Origin: an uncultured Bacilli bacterium
Lineage (GTDB): Bacteria; Bacillota_I; Bacilli_A; RF39; UBA660
Reading direction: 5' to 3'
Assembly (NCBI GenBank): GCA_947589675.1
Contig: CANQCI010000004.1
Span: forward strand, 1-59,368
DNA: 59,368 nucleotides
Below the pieces are notes generated by a model that did no database searches, had not been told where the DNA came from, and saw only the letters and a program-made list of their open reading frames with translations. The translations under genes and the position numbers were made by a program. Below, one piece after another: positions 58,614-59,368 of this stretch; within the stretch, counting starts at the first letter, position 1, and each line of letters opens with the position of its first letter.

Positions 58614-58701
58614 ATCTCTCCATGTGGACCACCTCCTTCCATTTTCAAAAGAAATATGGACTGAGGAAAAGCATCAACAACAATAGATATCTCTAAAAGG
58701 T

Positions 58702-58712
58702 ATTATATTATA
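58702..58712 (-). promoter_or_regulatory. -10 region of the toxin transcript
   Basis: On the minus strand the sequence TATAATATAAT gives two overlapping TATAAT boxes, about 90-100 bp before the peptide start, implying a long structured leader. Confidence 0.45.
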
Positions 58713-58753
58713 AAGTACTAGAAAAATCACTATTAAATTTGCTGTTTAGTAAT

Positions 58754-58852
58754 AAGTTTCAAAAAATGTGAATTTTAGTTTTAAAATTCTTTCTAAAAAT
58801 GTGATTTTTTGTGCTATTTTTCTTTCTAAAAATGTGATAAAGTTATTGTGAA
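58754..58852. repeat. Tandem array D: three 33-bp repeats upstream of a truncated ATPase
   Basis: Units start at 58754 (degenerate), 58787 and 58820, each 33 bp apart. Units 2 and 3 share TTCTTTCTAAAAATGTGAT; unit 1 keeps TTTC and AAAAAATGTGA. The core TTTCT...AAAAATGTG resembles the array C core (TTCCTATGAAAAAGGTGT). The array runs to within about 10 bp of the ATPase start codon. Confidence 0.9.
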
Positions 58853-58862
58853 AGTGATAAAT

Positions 58863-59327
58863 ATGGCTGAATTAAAGCGAAAAATTGATAAATTTTTAGT
58901 TGATTGGAAAAATTTAAAGAACAGAAAACCATTGATAATTAAAGGGGCAAGGCAAATTGGTAAAACAACATCAGTGGAAAAATTTGGCAAAGAAAATTAT
59001 ACATCTTTTATTGAAATAAACTTTGTTTCGATGCCCCAATATACGCAAATATTTCAAGATGGTTACACAACAGATAAAATTATTAAAAATATAAGTTTGT
59101 TAAATAGCGATTGTAAATTTATACTTGGGGAAACTCTAATATTCTTCGATGAAATGCAAGAATACCCTGATACAGCAACTTCTTTAAAGTTTTTTCATGA
59201 AGATGGTCGATTTGATGTTATTTGTTCTGGTTCATTAATGGGAATTAACTTTAATCAAATCCATTCAAATAGTGTAGGCAATAAAGAAGATTATAGGGAC
59301 TTTCCAAAAATAAAAGTTTCAATTTAA
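58863..59327 (+). pseudogene. Truncated AAA_14 ATPase (N-terminal domain only), paired with array D
   Basis: 154 residues, compared with about 430 for the family. Walker A GARQIGKTTSVEKFG at about 28-42, Walker B LIFFDEMQEYPDTATSLKFF and sensor FDVICSGSLMGINF are intact, then the sequence ends at NSVGNKEDYRDFPKIKVSI with a stop; no DUF4143 domain follows in the 41 bases left. SNSVG..EDY is the family's usual continuation point, so truncation occurs within the AAA domain's end. ATG 58863 is preferred over the upstream GTG, which lies in the array. Either a decayed gene or a free-standing ATPase remnant. Confidence 0.75.
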
Positions 59328-59368
59328 TACAAAAAAAAACAACTACCCAAAATATATGATAAAATCAT

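Overview
The window is AT-rich (roughly 30% GC by eye) bacterial chromosome from a low-GC Gram-positive. A complete gerA-type spore germination operon, a T-box leader, SipW-cognate (TasA-like) secreted proteins, a thioester-domain surface protein and a nusA-infB-truB operon point to an uncultured, gut-type Bacilli/Erysipelotrichia-like spore former. TGA is used as a stop (for example at the end of tex), so the genetic code is standard and not that of Mycoplasma. The lineage is inferred from gene content only. No tRNA or rRNA gene was seen.

Layout. 1-5.6 kb: a 23-bp tandem array and an AAA/DUF4143 ATPase, then tex, a membrane-anchored unknown and an AI-2E permease. 5.6-12 kb: accessory genes (Rpn-type nuclease, membrane protein, type II restriction-modification pair) and a GntR/ABC-2 export operon with a clear operator. 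12-18.2 kb: polA and mutM, split by a 33-bp repeat array plus a second ATPase, followed by a HipA-like kinase module. 18.3-23.7 kb: VanY-like carboxypeptidase and gerAA-gerAC-gerAB on the minus strand. 23.7-28.4 kb: T-box, glycyl-tRNA synthetase, rRNA methyltransferase, a DUF1016 nuclease and decayed DUF1016 copies. 28.4-41.5 kb: a third ATPase behind a 50-bp palindrome, MYG1, a long run of cell-envelope and metabolic genes (amidase, SDR, HD, thioredoxin-like lipoprotein, YkuD, TtcA-like), and a fourth ATPase. 41.6-49.7 kb: deoD, a thioester adhesin, phosphohexomutase, a second 23-bp array with a fifth ATPase, and a large SipW-cognate protein whose C-terminus looks like a diversity-generating-retroelement (DGR) target. 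49.7-56.4 kb: the rimP-nusA-ylxR-infB-rbfA-truB operon with unfamiliar inserted genes. 56.4-59.4 kb: a second SipW-cognate protein, two tandem type I toxin-antitoxin-like loci, and a 33-bp array before a truncated sixth ATPase.

The strongest unexplained pattern is the repeated pairing of AAA_14/DUF4143 ATPase genes with private arrays of short direct repeats, or in one case an inverted pair, directly upstream. Four of the six ATPases have direct arrays with periods of 23, 33, 23 and 33 bp; a fifth has a palindrome with 23-bp arms. Repeat period and core sequence appear to follow the ATPase subfamily. One cassette interrupts the conserved polA-mutM pair. This suggests a self-recognising, possibly mobile, ATPase/nuclease-fold and repeat-DNA system. 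A second notable signal is the A-depleted, NNC-rich variable region in the C-terminus of the SipW-cognate protein, with no reverse transcriptase in the window. A third is the duplicated RNA/peptide toxin locus near the right end.
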